This document shows, piece by piece, positions 1 through 9,006 of a stretch of 64,000 bases of DNA. This DNA comes from Acidovorax radicis N35 (GTDB lineage: Bacteria; Pseudomonadota; Gammaproteobacteria; Burkholderiales; Burkholderiaceae_C), in the NCBI RefSeq assembly GCF_000204195.1, contig NZ_AFBG01000015.1:1-64000 (forward strand). Direction: 5' to 3'. Position numbers and translations under genes: made by a program. The number at the start of each line of letters is the position of its first letter. The first letter of the stretch is position 1. Under the pieces are notes generated by a model that worked only from the letters and a program-made list of their open reading frames with translations, ran no database searches and had not been told where the DNA came from.

Positions 1-34
1 CGAGGCGCTTTTTTTTGTGGGCGGCAGGCGCTCT

Positions 35-916
35 TTACATCCAGTAAACCAGCACGTACAGGCCCAGCCATACGACGTCCACAAAGTGCCAGTACCAGGC
101 AGCACCTTCAAAACCGAAGTGTTTCTCCGCCGTGAAGTGGCCCTTTTGCAGGCGCAGGGTAATCACCAGCAGCATCAACATGCCCAGGAACACGTGGAAC
201 CCGTGGAATCCGGTCAACATGAAGAACGTCGAGCCGAACACGCCCGAATTGAGCTTGAGGTTCAGATCGGTGTAGAGGTGGTAGTACTCGTACCCTTGCA
301 CCAGCAGGAAGACAAAACCCAGCAGCACCGTGGCCCACATGAAGCCGATCGTCTTGCCGCGGTGGTTTTCGCGCAGTGCGTGGTGGGCGATGGTCAGCGT
401 CACACCCGAGGTCAGCAGCAGCGCCGTGTTGATGGTGGGCAACCAGAAAGGGCCCACCGTCTGGAAGGGTTCGACGATGCCAGCGGGTGAAGCGGTCACC
501 CCGGCGGCGAGGCTGGGCCAGACTGCCTTGAAATTGGGCCACAGCAATGCGTTGTCCAGGCTGCCCAGGGCAGGCACAGAATGCGAACGCGCCCACCAAA
601 GAGCCGTAAAGAACGCACCAAAGAACATCACTTCCGAGAAGATGAACCAGCTCATGCTCCAGCGGTAGGACAGATCGATCTTGTGACCATAGAGGCCACC
701 CTGGCTCTCGCGGATGGCATCACCGAACCATTGGTACAGCGTGAACAACCACCATACAAGGCCCAAGGCCAGCGAATACTTGCCCCAGTCGTGGCCATTG
801 ATCCACTGGCCTGCGCCCAGAATGACAAAGAACAGACCGGCCGCCGCCATCACCGGGTGACGCGACTCTGCGGGTACATAGTAGTACGGGGTTCCGCCGT
901 GGGTTGATGCACTCAT
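35..916 (-). CDS. coxC: Cytochrome c oxidase subunit III
   Basis: Subunit III of the aa3-type heme-copper oxidase, a structural membrane subunit that stabilises subunit I and its proton uptake. The 293-aa product has about seven hydrophobic helices and the family's histidine/aromatic-rich text, such as FHGFHVFLGM and a WYWHFVDVVW segment near the C-terminus. The usual bacterial length is 260-300 aa. It is the last gene of the minus-strand operon that starts with coxB near 4.8 kb and lies about 60 bp after the DUF2970 gene, as in other Burkholderiales. Family assignment is secure. Confidence 0.97.
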   Translation of the reverse strand: MSASTHGGTPYYYVPAESRHPVMAAAGLFFVILGAGQWINGHDWGKYSLALGLVWWLFTLYQWFGDAIRESQGGLYGHKIDLSYRWSMSWFIFSEVMFFGAFFTALWWARSHSVPALGSLDNALLWPNFKAVWPSLAAGVTASPAGIVEPFQTVGPFWLPTINTALLLTSGVTLTIAHHALRENHRGKTIGFMWATVLLGFVFLLVQGYEYYHLYTDLNLKLNSGVFGSTFFMLTGFHGFHVFLGMLMLLVITLRLQKGHFTAEKHFGFEGAAWYWHFVDVVWLGLYVLVYWM

Positions 917-977
917 TTCAGCTCCTGACTCTCAAAATCTTTGTTTTCAGTATTTGTTCGTACCAACCAGCACACAC

Positions 978-1202
978 TCACACAATCCAGTTCACCAGCC
1001 CGATCAGGCCGATGACCAGCAGAAAAACCGCCACCAATCCCACCGCGATGATGTGCAGTGGATTGAGTTTTTCGACATCCTGCTGGTACTCGCTGCCCTT
1101 GCGCAGGCCAATCAGCGACCAAGCCACCGCACGCACCGTGCGCAGCAAAGATCCCTTGCGTTCATGCGGCTTCACCACGGGCTGGTCCAATGGGGCATTC
1201 AT
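978..1202 (-). CDS. DUF2970 small membrane protein
   Basis: A 74-aa protein with a polar N-terminal half and one C-terminal membrane helix (roughly residues 50-72, IIAVGLVAVFLLVIGLIGLV). It matches the DUF2970 family, which is typically found inside betaproteobacterial cytochrome oxidase operons. Its start overlaps the cox11 stop by 4 bp, which suggests translational coupling. The position between cox11 and coxC suggests a role in oxidase assembly or stability, but no function is established. Confidence 0.85.
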   Translation of the reverse strand: MNAPLDQPVVKPHERKGSLLRTVRAVAWSLIGLRKGSEYQQDVEKLNPLHIIAVGLVAVFLLVIGLIGLVNWIV

Positions 1203-1837
1203 GAGCCCGCTCCTGCCACTGTGGGGATGATGGCAGGCACAGCCAAGTCCAGGGCGGCAGTGGATTCCGGGGCCGCAGGCGTCTTGCCACCCACTTCAAA
1301 GAACGTATAGGACAAGGTGATGGTCGTCACGTCCTTGGAGATACGTGGATCAATCACAAACGCCACCGGCCATTCTTTTTTCTCGCCGGGCTCCAGCGTG
1401 TACTGGTTAAAGCAGAAACACTCCAGCTTGTTGAAGTGCGCCGCGGCCTGGCGCGGTGCGTAACTGGGGATGGCCTGCGCAGCCATGCGACGGTTCTGGA
1501 TGTTCTGAAACTCGTACATCACCGTGGTCAGCTCGCCCGGATGCACCTTCACCGAGCGCTGGGCAGGCTTGAAATCCCAGGGGCCGCGCGCGTTGGCATC
1601 AAACTCGACCGTGATCGTGCGGGTCTTGTCCACCTGCGTATTCGCAGGCACCTTGACATCCTTGCCCGCCACGCCATTGCCCGGCACCTGCCGCTCGGAG
1701 AGCGACAGGATGTTGATGCCCGTCATCTCGCAAATGTGCTTGTAGATAGGAATCAGCACATAGCCGAAAGCGAACATGCCGGCCGCAATCACGACCAGCT
1801 TGCCGACCATCTTGGCGTTTTCGCGGTGCAGGCTCAT
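1199..1837 (-). CDS. ctaG: Cytochrome c oxidase assembly protein CtaG/Cox11
   Basis: Copper chaperone that delivers Cu to the Cu_B centre of subunit I. The 212-aa product has a short cytoplasmic N-terminus, one membrane anchor (about residues 11-31) and a periplasmic domain with the copper-binding CFCF motif (C140, C142). Length and motif are typical. It starts 13 bp after the 38-aa assembly protein and overlaps the DUF2970 gene, so it is part of one transcription unit with coxBA and coxC. Confidence 0.97.
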   Translation of the reverse strand: MSLHRENAKMVGKLVVIAAGMFAFGYVLIPIYKHICEMTGINILSLSERQVPGNGVAGKDVKVPANTQVDKTRTITVEFDANARGPWDFKPAQRSVKVHPGELTTVMYEFQNIQNRRMAAQAIPSYAPRQAAAHFNKLECFCFNQYTLEPGEKKEWPVAFVIDPRISKDVTTITLSYTFFEVGGKTPAAPESTAALDLAVPAIIPTVAGAGS

Positions 1838-1850
1838 GGAGGTTGCCGGT

Positions 1851-1967
1851 TCAGCGGGACAGCAGAACTACCTTGACCATGAACCCGACAAAGAAGACAA
1901 CCGCCACGGACGCCAGGATCAGCGCCATCCGCAGGTTGCTCTTTTTCTGTTCGGGTGTCACGGGCAT
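1851..1967 (-). CDS. Cytochrome oxidase small assembly protein (38 aa)
   Basis: A 38-codon gene read directly from the minus strand: ATG at 1967, stop at 1851. The product begins MPVTPEQKKSNLRMALILAS and continues as one hydrophobic helix ending in positively charged residues. It starts 6 bp after the coxA stop and ends 13 bp before cox11. Small single-helix proteins at exactly this place are annotated as oxidase small assembly proteins in Burkholderiales. It is easily missed because of its size; conserved position and tight spacing are the main support. Confidence 0.8.
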   Translation of the reverse strand: MPVTPEQKKSNLRMALILASVAVVFFVGFMVKVVLLSR

Positions 1968-1972
1968 GGTCT

Positions 1973-3607
1973 TCAGCCAATCACGCGGGTTGCCGTAGCG
2001 TCCAGCTTGGGTGGGTTTTCAAACGTGTGGAACGGTGCTGGCGATGGGACTTCCCATTCCAGGCCTTCGGCGCCATCCCACGGCTTGGCAGCAGCTTTTT
2101 CACCCTTGCCACGCATGGCAGGCACCACCACGGCCAGGAAGAAGTACACCTGTGCCAGGCCGAAACCAAATGCTCCGACAGACGCGATGGCGTTGAAGTC
2201 GGCGAACTGCATGGGGTAATCGGCATAGCGGCGGGGCATGCCAGCCAGACCCAGAAAATGCATCGGGAAGAAGGTGATGTTGAAGAAGATCAGCGACGAC
2301 CAGAAGTGGATCTGACCGCGCGTCTCCGAGTACATCACACCGGTCCACTTGGGCAGCCAGTAATACACGCCCGCAAACATCGAGAACAGCGAACCAGCCA
2401 CCAGCACATAGTGGAAGTGGGCCACCACGTAGTAGGTGTCCTGCAGCTGGATGTCGATGGGCGCCATGGCCAGGATCAGGCCGGTGAAACCACCCATGGT
2501 GAACACGAAGATGAAGCCCACGGCAAACAGCATGGGGGTTTCAAACGTCATGGAGCCGCGCCACATGGTGGCGATCCAGTTGAAGATCTTCACGGCCGTG
2601 GGCACGGAGATCAGCATGGTGGCGTACATGAAGAACAGCTGGCCGGTCACAGGCATGCCGGTCGTGAACATGTGGTGGGCCCACACGATGAACGACAGGA
2701 TGGCGATGGACGAGGTGGCGTACACCATGGAGGCATAGCCGAACAGCTTCTTGCGGGCGAACGCGGGCACGATCTGGCTGATGATGCCGAAGGCCGGCAG
2801 GATCATGATGTACACCTCGGGGTGGCCGAAGAACCAGAAGATATGCTGGTACATCACTGGGTCACCGCCGCCGGCGGGGTTGAAGAAGCTGGTGCCAAAG
2901 TGGCGGTCCGTCAGCGTCATGGTGATGGCGCCGGCCAGTACGGGCATCACGGCGATCAACAGGTAGGCGGTGATGAGCCAGGTCCAGGCGAACATGGGCA
3001 TCTTCATCAGCGTCATCCCGGGGGCGCGCATGTTGAGGATGGTCACGATGATGTTGATCGAGCCCATGATGGAACTCGCACCCAGGATGTGCATGGCAAA
3101 AATGCCGGCGTCCATCGAGGGGCCCATCTGCAGCGTGAGCGGTGCGTACAGCGTCCAGCCAGCAGCGGGTGCGCCACCGGGCATGAAGAACGACGTCACA
3201 AGCATGATCGCCGCAGGAATCATCAGCCAGAAGCTGAAGTTGTTCATGCGCGCAAAAGCCATGTCGGATGCCCCAATCTGCAGCGGGATCATCCAGTTCG
3301 CAAAGCCCACGAAGGCCGGCATTATGGCGCCGAACACCATGATCAGGCCGTGCATGGTGGTCAGCTGATTGAACAGCTCGGGGTTGACCAGCTGCAGGCC
3401 GGGCTGGAACAGCTCGGCGCGGATCAGCAGGGCCAGCACACCGCCGACCATCAGCATGGCGAAGGCGAACAGCAGGTACAGCGTACCGATGTCTTTGTGA
3501 TTGGTGGCAAACACCCAGCGACGCCAGCCAGTAGGGCCGTGGTGATGATCGTGGCCGTCGTGTGCGTGATCGCCCGCGTGCCCGTGGTTGTCGAGAACTG
3601 CGCTCAT
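1973..3607 (-). CDS. coxA: Cytochrome c oxidase subunit I (aa3-type)
   Basis: Catalytic subunit carrying heme a and the heme a3-Cu_B centre that reduces O2 to water and pumps protons. The 544-aa protein has 12 membrane helices. Visible ligands are H86 (heme a, in TTMHGLIM), H262 with the cross-linked Y266 (GHPEVY), H311-H312 (WAHHMFTTG), and H397/H399 (HFHY). The N-terminus is unusually His/Asp-rich (first about 24 residues, [11 protein letters not shown]), possibly metal-binding; such extensions occur in related bacteria. It lies about 30 bp after coxB in the same operon. Confidence 0.99.
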   Translation of the reverse strand: MSAVLDNHGHAGDHAHDGHDHHHGPTGWRRWVFATNHKDIGTLYLLFAFAMLMVGGVLALLIRAELFQPGLQLVNPELFNQLTTMHGLIMVFGAIMPAFVGFANWMIPLQIGASDMAFARMNNFSFWLMIPAAIMLVTSFFMPGGAPAAGWTLYAPLTLQMGPSMDAGIFAMHILGASSIMGSINIIVTILNMRAPGMTLMKMPMFAWTWLITAYLLIAVMPVLAGAITMTLTDRHFGTSFFNPAGGGDPVMYQHIFWFFGHPEVYIMILPAFGIISQIVPAFARKKLFGYASMVYATSSIAILSFIVWAHHMFTTGMPVTGQLFFMYATMLISVPTAVKIFNWIATMWRGSMTFETPMLFAVGFIFVFTMGGFTGLILAMAPIDIQLQDTYYVVAHFHYVLVAGSLFSMFAGVYYWLPKWTGVMYSETRGQIHFWSSLIFFNITFFPMHFLGLAGMPRRYADYPMQFADFNAIASVGAFGFGLAQVYFFLAVVVPAMRGKGEKAAAKPWDGAEGLEWEVPSPAPFHTFENPPKLDATATRVIG

Positions 3608-3637
3608 TTTGGATTCCTCAATACGATAGGGCGGTGA

Positions 3638-4816
3638 TTACTTGCCACGCTGGGCCACGATTTCAGCAGGCTGCACCAGCTGGCCGGTCTTGTTCGACCA
3701 GGAGTTCTTCGTGTAGCTCACCACTGCAGCGATATCGGTATCGCTCAGCTGGGCCCAGGCAGGCATCGCGCCATTGGCCGCACCCTTAAGCAGGACCTGG
3801 ATCTGTTTGGCATGGTCCGCATCCAGCACGATGGCTGAACCATCCAGGGGCTTGATGGGGCCCGCGCCCTTGCCATTGGCCTGGTGGCAGGCCGCACAGT
3901 TGGCGGCATAGACCTTTTCGCCACGCTTCGTGATGTCGTCCAGCGCCCAGACCTTGGTGGGGTCATCCAGCTTGGCCGCAGCCTTCTTCTTCTGGTCGGC
4001 CACCCAGGCGGTGTAATCCTCAGCGGACACGACCTTCACGTGGATGGGCATGTAGGCGTGTTCCTTGCCGCACAACTCGGCGCACTGGCCATAGTAGTCG
4101 CCGATCTTCTCAGCACGGAACCAGGTGTCGCGCACAAATCCGGGGATCGCATCCTGCTTAATGCCGAAGGCTGGCACCATGAAGGCGTGGATCACGTCGT
4201 TGGCGGTGGTGATGATGCGGATCTTCTTGTTGACCGGCACCACCATCGGGTTGTCCACCTTGAGCAGGTAGTTGGCGGGAGCGTCCTTGACGTTGCCGCT
4301 GTCGGACATCACGCGGTGGCTGCTGTCCAGGGTGGAAATGAAGGCCAAGCCCTCGCCTTCGCCGGTGATGTAGTCATAGCCCCACTTCCACTGGTATCCC
4401 GTGGTCTTGATGGTGAGGTCCGCATTGGTGGTGTCCTTCTGGGCCACCAGCACCTTGGTCGCGGGCAGAGCCATCACGATCACGATGATGAACGGAATAA
4501 TCGTCCAGACCACTTCCACCGTCACCGACTCATGGAAATTGGCCGACTTGGCGCCCTTGGAGCGGCGATGTTTCCAAATCGAGTAGAACATCACGGAGAA
4601 CACTGCAACAAAGATCACCGTGCAGATGACCATCATCATCCAGTGCAGAAAGTGCTGTTCTTCTGCGATCTTGGTGACGGGAGGTGCCAGATTCAGCTGG
4701 TTGACTGCAGGGCCGCCAGGAAGGTCCTGAACGGCATGGGCTGCGGAGCCCACCCATGCACCGGCAATCAGCAGCAGAGAAGCCAGCTTGTTGGAAATGC
4801 TCTTCATAGTTCTCAC
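3638..4816 (-). CDS. coxB: Cytochrome c oxidase subunit II with fused cytochrome c domain
   Basis: Electron-entry subunit. The 392-aa product has a signal peptide (about residues 1-28), two membrane helices (about 55-80 and 100-122), a CuA cupredoxin domain with H210, C245, C249, H253 and M256, and then a C-terminal class I cytochrome c domain with the heme site CAACH (residues 307-311). The fusion makes it a caa3-like subunit II, longer than the usual 250-300 aa. An internal ATG three codons downstream is an alternative start. It is the first oxidase gene of the operon. Confidence 0.98.
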   Translation of the reverse strand: MRTMKSISNKLASLLLIAGAWVGSAAHAVQDLPGGPAVNQLNLAPPVTKIAEEQHFLHWMMMVICTVIFVAVFSVMFYSIWKHRRSKGAKSANFHESVTVEVVWTIIPFIIVIVMALPATKVLVAQKDTTNADLTIKTTGYQWKWGYDYITGEGEGLAFISTLDSSHRVMSDSGNVKDAPANYLLKVDNPMVVPVNKKIRIITTANDVIHAFMVPAFGIKQDAIPGFVRDTWFRAEKIGDYYGQCAELCGKEHAYMPIHVKVVSAEDYTAWVADQKKKAAAKLDDPTKVWALDDITKRGEKVYAANCAACHQANGKGAGPIKPLDGSAIVLDADHAKQIQVLLKGAANGAMPAWAQLSDTDIAAVVSYTKNSWSNKTGQLVQPAEIVAQRGK

Positions 4817-4866
4817 TTACTTCTAAGCCTCAATTTAACCAATCCCTTTCGCGCGCCTGCGTGGGG

Positions 4867-5343
4867 TCAGGCGGCGCGCAAGGCCATGCGGATCTCCGAT
4901 GCCAGGGCCGGTCGAAGTTCGGGGCGCATGTAGCGCCCCACTTCCACCGTACGGCCCTGCGCAGACAGCATGATCAGCGAACGGTCTCCGGACTTGGGCT
5001 CTACGCGAACCCAGGTCCGATCAAACTCGGCGCGTTCCAGTTTGCCTGCCGTCTCCAGTTCCACCACAAGGCGTGAGCCCTGCAGCGAAATCCTCTCGCC
5101 ATCCGCCGCATGGCGACCGTACATGGCGAATGCAACTCCTACAGCCACGATTTCAAGCCATGCAAAAGGCATGACCAGACGAGCACCGAGTATCCAGAAG
5201 CATGTTGCGATACCCAGGGACACGACACACAAGGACAGATACATCCACCCCAACTGCGCCGGCGTGACCGAACAGTTGCGAACGAGACGCCAGTCAATGC
5301 GCTGACCCGACACCGTGGCAAAACGAAAAACCAAGCCCGTCAC
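4867..5343 (-). CDS. DUF2244 membrane protein
   Basis: A 158-aa protein starting at GTG 5343. It has two central hydrophobic helices (about residues 36-52 and 57-75) followed by a soluble domain, the DUF2244 arrangement. Family members are commonly next to coxB in beta- and alphaproteobacteria and the function is unknown. It lies 50 bp upstream of coxB on the same strand and may share its transcript. Confidence 0.85.
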   Translation of the reverse strand: MTGLVFRFATVSGQRIDWRLVRNCSVTPAQLGWMYLSLCVVSLGIATCFWILGARLVMPFAWLEIVAVGVAFAMYGRHAADGERISLQGSRLVVELETAGKLERAEFDRTWVRVEPKSGDRSLIMLSAQGRTVEVGRYMRPELRPALASEIRMALRAA

Positions 5344-5494
5344 CGGAAGTGCTCACAAGACTGCCAGCCGTGGTGCCCGTCTGCCGTTGGCAAGACAGGC
5401 GCAGCCAGCAAAGTTGCGCGGGAAGATGCCCAAAATCTCAATAACCCGGAATTGTAGCGTGCCTTGTTCCATGTCATTGACACGCCGTTACAGG

Positions 5495-6397
5495 CTAGTT
5501 CTCTTTGCCGCCCTGGCGCAACATGGTGCGCATGTCCTGCAGCGACACAGCACTGCTGGAACTCACCCGCACACGCGGTGCAGGCTTGAAGGCATGGCCA
5601 TAAATGATTTCGAAAGTCAGTGCCAACTGACCTCCCTGCTGCGGATCTGCCAGCCGAAGCGACAGTGCCTGATAGAGCTTCTCGCGCCAGCGCCGGCCGC
5701 GCAATGAGGGAAAGCGATCAGGGTGCAGGTTGCAGCCCAGCTCGCGCAGCTCCTGAACCAGCCGCTCGGGTGTGGCAAAGGTGAGCGTGATGCGCTCCAT
5801 GTCCATCACCGGTTCGGCAAAGCCCGCATGCACCAACATATCGCCCCAGTCGTGCATGTCCGTGAAGGCGTGCCCAGCTGCGGGCCAGCCCAGCTCGGCA
5901 TACACCGCGTGCAGTTCACGCAGCGTATCGGGCCCCAGGCAGGAAAACATCAGGTAGCCATCTACCGCCAGGGCACGGTGCCACTGCGCGATCAACGCCT
6001 GCGGGTCGGCCGCCGTGTGCAGCGCCATGTTGGCCCAAAGCATCTGCACACTGGCATCCCCAGGCAGCCCCAGCTGCGGGTTGCCAGCACTCCAGCGGGC
6101 AGGGCTCCACCAGGGCTTGGCCAGTGCCTGCCGGGCGGTGTCCTCACAGTGCACGGCTGTTTCGTAGATCTGGCAGCGCGCCTTGGGATAGCGCGCGCTC
6201 ACCAGCGCATGCGCCTGCAGGCCTCCACGCACTGCGTCCCAATGGCACCACGACTCGGGGGCCTGGCGAATCCACTGCAGGCGGTCCTCCATGCGGCGGG
6301 CCACTTCTTCATGGAGCCAGGGGGACACAGCGGGGGCCGCTGCATGCCAGCGGGCTGCAGCAACGGGATCAATGGTGGGAGGACGCTCGGAGGACAT
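5495..6397 (-). CDS. BioC-like class I methyltransferase homologue with degenerate SAM motif
   Basis: A 300-aa protein whose second half matches the BioC (malonyl-ACP O-methyltransferase) group: MLWANMALHTAADP at the acidic-loop position, LMFSCLGPDTLRELHAVY after motif III, and a typical FTDMHDWGDMLVHAGFAEPVMDME stretch of the family (shown here only as separate short motifs). The first SAM-binding motif, normally D-x-G-x-G-x-G, is not visible; the position reads WDAVRGGLQAHAL. SAM binding is therefore doubtful, and the protein may have another role. It is divergent from comF, which starts 34 bp away. Confidence 0.75.
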   Translation of the reverse strand: MSSERPPTIDPVAAARWHAAAPAVSPWLHEEVARRMEDRLQWIRQAPESWCHWDAVRGGLQAHALVSARYPKARCQIYETAVHCEDTARQALAKPWWSPARWSAGNPQLGLPGDASVQMLWANMALHTAADPQALIAQWHRALAVDGYLMFSCLGPDTLRELHAVYAELGWPAAGHAFTDMHDWGDMLVHAGFAEPVMDMERITLTFATPERLVQELRELGCNLHPDRFPSLRGRRWREKLYQALSLRLADPQQGGQLALTFEIIYGHAFKPAPRVRVSSSSAVSLQDMRTMLRQGGKEN

Positions 6398-6431
6398 GGC
6401 AGGGCACTAGGACGCGCGAGTATATTGATTC

Positions 6432-7154
6432 ATGCCTCTTACCGGTTTGACAGGGATTTCGCGCCATCTCCGCGCCTGGGCGGACAAAGTGCCCAGCCAG
6501 TGCGCCTTTTGCCACGCGTGGCCCTCGCAGCGGGTCTGCAACGCCTGCGTGGCGCGATTTGCCCAGCCCGCCACGCGCTGCCAGCGCTGCGCCCTGCGGG
6601 TGCCCCCGGGCGTTGCCATTTGTGGCGCCTGCCTCCAGAGCCCGCCCAGCTTCGACGCCTGCATCGCCGCCGTGGACTACGCCTACCCCTGGGCCGATGC
6701 GCTGGCGCACTTCAAGTTTCGCGGTGATCCAGGATGGGCCAGGGCCTTGTCCACGCTGATGCGCAGCACGCCCTGGATGGAACCGGCGCTGGAAACCGCA
6801 GACCGCGTGCTGCCGGTGCCCCTGTCCACAGAGCGTCTGCGCGAGCGGGGTTTCAACCAGTCGGCGCTGCTGGCAGGGCACCTGGCGGGGCCCAAGGCCG
6901 ACCACCGCACCCTGCTGCGCCTGCACGCCACCGAGGCGCAAAGCAGCCTGCCGCGGTCACAACGCCTGCGCAATCTGCGGGGCGCTTTCGCCGTCGAGCC
7001 TGCCCGCGCTGCGGCCCTGCACGGCCAGCGGGTGGTGCTGATTGACGATGTGATGACCACTGGCGCAACGCTGCAGGCGGCCACCCTGGCACTGCGCGAG
7101 GCGGGCGTGGCGCATGTCACCGCCGCCGTCCTGGCGCGCACGGGGCTGGATTGA
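6432..7154 (+). CDS. comF: ComF family phosphoribosyltransferase-like protein
   Basis: A 240-aa protein with an N-terminal cysteine-rich zinc-ribbon region (CAFCHAW, CNAC, CQRCALRV, CGACL between about residues 23 and 65) and a C-terminal phosphoribosyltransferase fold. The latter shows the PRPP motif VVLIDDVMTTGAT near residue 200 and RERGFNQSALLAGHL before it. ComF proteins are linked to DNA uptake (competence), but the biochemical function is poorly defined. Length and domain order are normal. Confidence 0.93.
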   Translation: MPLTGLTGISRHLRAWADKVPSQCAFCHAWPSQRVCNACVARFAQPATRCQRCALRVPPGVAICGACLQSPPSFDACIAAVDYAYPWADALAHFKFRGDPGWARALSTLMRSTPWMEPALETADRVLPVPLSTERLRERGFNQSALLAGHLAGPKADHRTLLRLHATEAQSSLPRSQRLRNLRGAFAVEPARAAALHGQRVVLIDDVMTTGATLQAATLALREAGVAHVTAAVLARTGLD

Positions 7155-7178
7155 AAAGTACCAAAGGGATACTTTTGA
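7154..7178 (+). terminator. AAAAGTA/TACTTTT hairpin between comF and trmL
   Basis: Directly after the comF stop, AAAAGTA and TACTTTT form a 7-bp stem around a short loop. The A/T-rich arms end in a short T run. It could act as a weak bidirectional terminator; a small operator is also possible. Confidence 0.35.
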
Positions 7179-7226
7179 TTACGAGCGGTTGCTCAACTCA
7201 CACGACGAGCGATGACAATTGTGGGC

Positions 7227-7754
7227 ATGTTCCATATCGTCCTCGTCGAACCCGAGATCCCGCCCAACACCGGGAATGTGATTCGCCTGGCGGCCAACAC
7301 GGGATGCACCCTGCACCTGATCGAGCCCCTGGGGTTCTCGATGGAAGACCGCCAGATGCGGCGCGCAGGGCTCGACTACCACGAGTACGCCCAAGTTCAA
7401 GTCCACCCGGGCTGGACGGCCTTCCTGCGCAACGCCCAGCCTGACCCGACACGCATGTTCGCCATGACCACGCACGGCTCGCAGCCGGTGCATTCCACCT
7501 GCTTCCTGCCGGGCGACTGGATGGTGTTTGGGGCCGAAACGCGGGGGCTTCCGCCCGAGCTGCGCGAGAGTTTTCCACCTGCGCAGCGCCTGCGGCTGCC
7601 CATGGTGGCGGGCCAGCGCAGCCTGAACCTGTCCAACGCCGTGGCCGTGACGGTGTTCGAGGCCTGGCGCCAGAACAGTTTTGCCATGCCCGACGGCGAA
7701 ATTACCGTGGAGCCGGAAGGCACCATCATCAGCGGATTTGCCCAACTGGGTTGA
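7227..7754 (+). CDS. trmL: tRNA (cytidine(34)-2'-O)-methyltransferase TrmL
   Basis: SPOUT-class methyltransferase that 2'-O-methylates the wobble nucleotide of certain leucine tRNAs. The start is placed at ATG 7227 (MFHIVLVEPEIPPNTGN), which fits the family N-terminus; an upstream ATG at 7212 would add five residues. Motifs seen: PNTGNVIRLAANTG, FGAETRGLP, and RSLNLSNAVAV, which form the trefoil-knot SAM pocket. The length of 175 aa is slightly above the E. coli protein. Confidence 0.95.
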   Translation: MFHIVLVEPEIPPNTGNVIRLAANTGCTLHLIEPLGFSMEDRQMRRAGLDYHEYAQVQVHPGWTAFLRNAQPDPTRMFAMTTHGSQPVHSTCFLPGDWMVFGAETRGLPPELRESFPPAQRLRLPMVAGQRSLNLSNAVAVTVFEAWRQNSFAMPDGEITVEPEGTIISGFAQLG

Positions 7755-7756
7755 TA

Positions 7757-7775
7757 GGCCACTTGGCCCGTGGCC
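7757..7775. terminator. Candidate bidirectional terminator between trmL and LysR gene
   Basis: GGCCAC (7757-7762) and GTGGCC (7770-7775) form a perfect 6-bp stem in the 26-bp space between two convergent genes. There is no strong T tract, so the assignment is tentative. Confidence 0.3.
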
Positions 7776-7780
7776 CCGGT

Positions 7781-8722
7781 TTATCTGGCCTGCCCGCGCT
7801 GTTCAGCCATGGCCAAAGGCACCTGTTCGCTGAGAAAGTCCAGGAACACTTTCGTGCGCGCGGGCAACATGCGGCCTGACGGCAACGCTGCATAGATGGT
7901 GTAGCGCGAAAAGATCCACGCGGGCAGGATATGCACCAGTTCCCCCCGGGCCAGGTGCTCTTCCGCCAAGAGACGTGAAGTCACGGCCACCCCTGCGCCG
8001 TCCACCGCCGCGCGCAGCAGCAGTTCGGTGCTGACAGACTGCAGCACCGCCGGCACGTCGATTTCCTGGGCCGGCAGGTTGCCGTTGATGGATTGCAGGC
8101 GCAGCTTGCGGCCAGGCCCTGTCTGGGAACGGGCGGCCATGCCGGAATCGCGCAGGTAGTCGTGTTGCAGCAGGTCCTGCGGCTCGCGCGGAATGCCCTT
8201 GCGCTCCAGGTAGTCGGGCGACGCCACCACAATGGCCTCGCCCTGCAGCAGCGGACGCGCAACGATGTTCGCGTCGAAGTCCTCGCCCGCCACCATGATG
8301 GTCACGTCGTACTCATCCACCCGCGCCGAGGCATAGGCGTCCAGGTCAATATCGAGCAGCAGCTTGGGGAACTCGGCGTGCCACAGCGCCACCATGGGCG
8401 CCAGAAAATTGGTGGCCAGCACCGGCGCCGCAACGATGCGGATGGTGCCGCGCAGATCGCGCGTGTTGGCGGCCGCCGCCGCTTCGGCGTCGTCGATCTC
8501 GTGCAGGATGGTGCGCACCCGCTGCAGGTAGGCGTCGCCCGCGTCGGTGAGCGCCAGCTTACGGGTGGTGCGTTGCAGCAGCCGCGTACCCAGGTGCTGC
8601 TCCAGCTCGGCCACCATGCGGGTGACCACAGGGGGCGACATGTCCATGGCGCGGGCGGCGGCGGCAAAGCCGCCCTCCTCCACCACACGCTCGAAAATCT
8701 TCATGGCTTGCAGACGGTCCAT
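7781..8722 (-). CDS. LysR family transcriptional regulator
   Basis: A 313-aa LysR-type regulator: N-terminal winged helix-turn-helix (about residues 1-60, with GFAAAARAMDMSPPVVTRMVAELE) and a substrate-binding domain to about residue 300. The GTRLLQRTTRKLALTDAG segment places it in the CrgA/AaeR-like subgroup that often controls neighbouring oxidoreductases. No divergent target is adjacent: about 280 bp of hairpin-rich DNA separates it from a MaoC gene on the same strand. The effector is unknown. Confidence 0.93.
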   Translation of the reverse strand: MDRLQAMKIFERVVEEGGFAAAARAMDMSPPVVTRMVAELEQHLGTRLLQRTTRKLALTDAGDAYLQRVRTILHEIDDAEAAAAANTRDLRGTIRIVAAPVLATNFLAPMVALWHAEFPKLLLDIDLDAYASARVDEYDVTIMVAGEDFDANIVARPLLQGEAIVVASPDYLERKGIPREPQDLLQHDYLRDSGMAARSQTGPGRKLRLQSINGNLPAQEIDVPAVLQSVSTELLLRAAVDGAGVAVTSRLLAEEHLARGELVHILPAWIFSRYTIYAALPSGRMLPARTKVFLDFLSEQVPLAMAEQRGQAR

Positions 8723-8870
8723 GGTTCAAGCCTCCTGCCTAAAAACACGAGCGTCTAACGAGAGCGCAGTCCGTGGAACACGCGCGATCCAGGCCAGCGA
8801 CCGCCGCGCAAGGGCCACCCACGCTGCGCAGCGGCGCTTCACTTGCGTGCGCTGGCGGTGTCCCCCCTCC

Positions 8871-8992
8871 CGAATGGCGCAGCCATTCGAGAGAAGGGGC
8901 TGAGGGCCGCGGCTCCATGCCTGCCTGCGCAGGCATGGACGTGCCCGAAGAGCCGTCGCCTCTGGCGGCGGCACCGAGCGGCGCAGCCGCTC
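8871..8992. repeat. Cluster of four GC-rich hairpins
   Basis: Within 122 bp there are four inverted repeats: CGAATGGC/GCCATTCG (8871-8889, loop GCA), TCCATGCCTGC/GCAGGCATGGA (8914-8939, perfect 11-bp stem), CCGTCGCC/GGCGGCGG (8953-8971, one mismatch), and GAGCGGC/GCCGCTC (8976-8992, loop GCA). The block fills the space between the MaoC and LysR genes. It resembles an intergenic mosaic repeat; it could also end transcription of the LysR-side or protect 3' ends. Confidence 0.6.
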
Positions 8993-9006
8993 AGGGGGTT
9001 GTCCTG

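Noticed and set aside
1955..3637. Long plus-strand open frame (about 560 codons) across coxA
   Set aside because: It is antisense to a certain coxA, has extreme His/Gly/Arg composition and matches nothing. High G+C removes stops from opposite frames.
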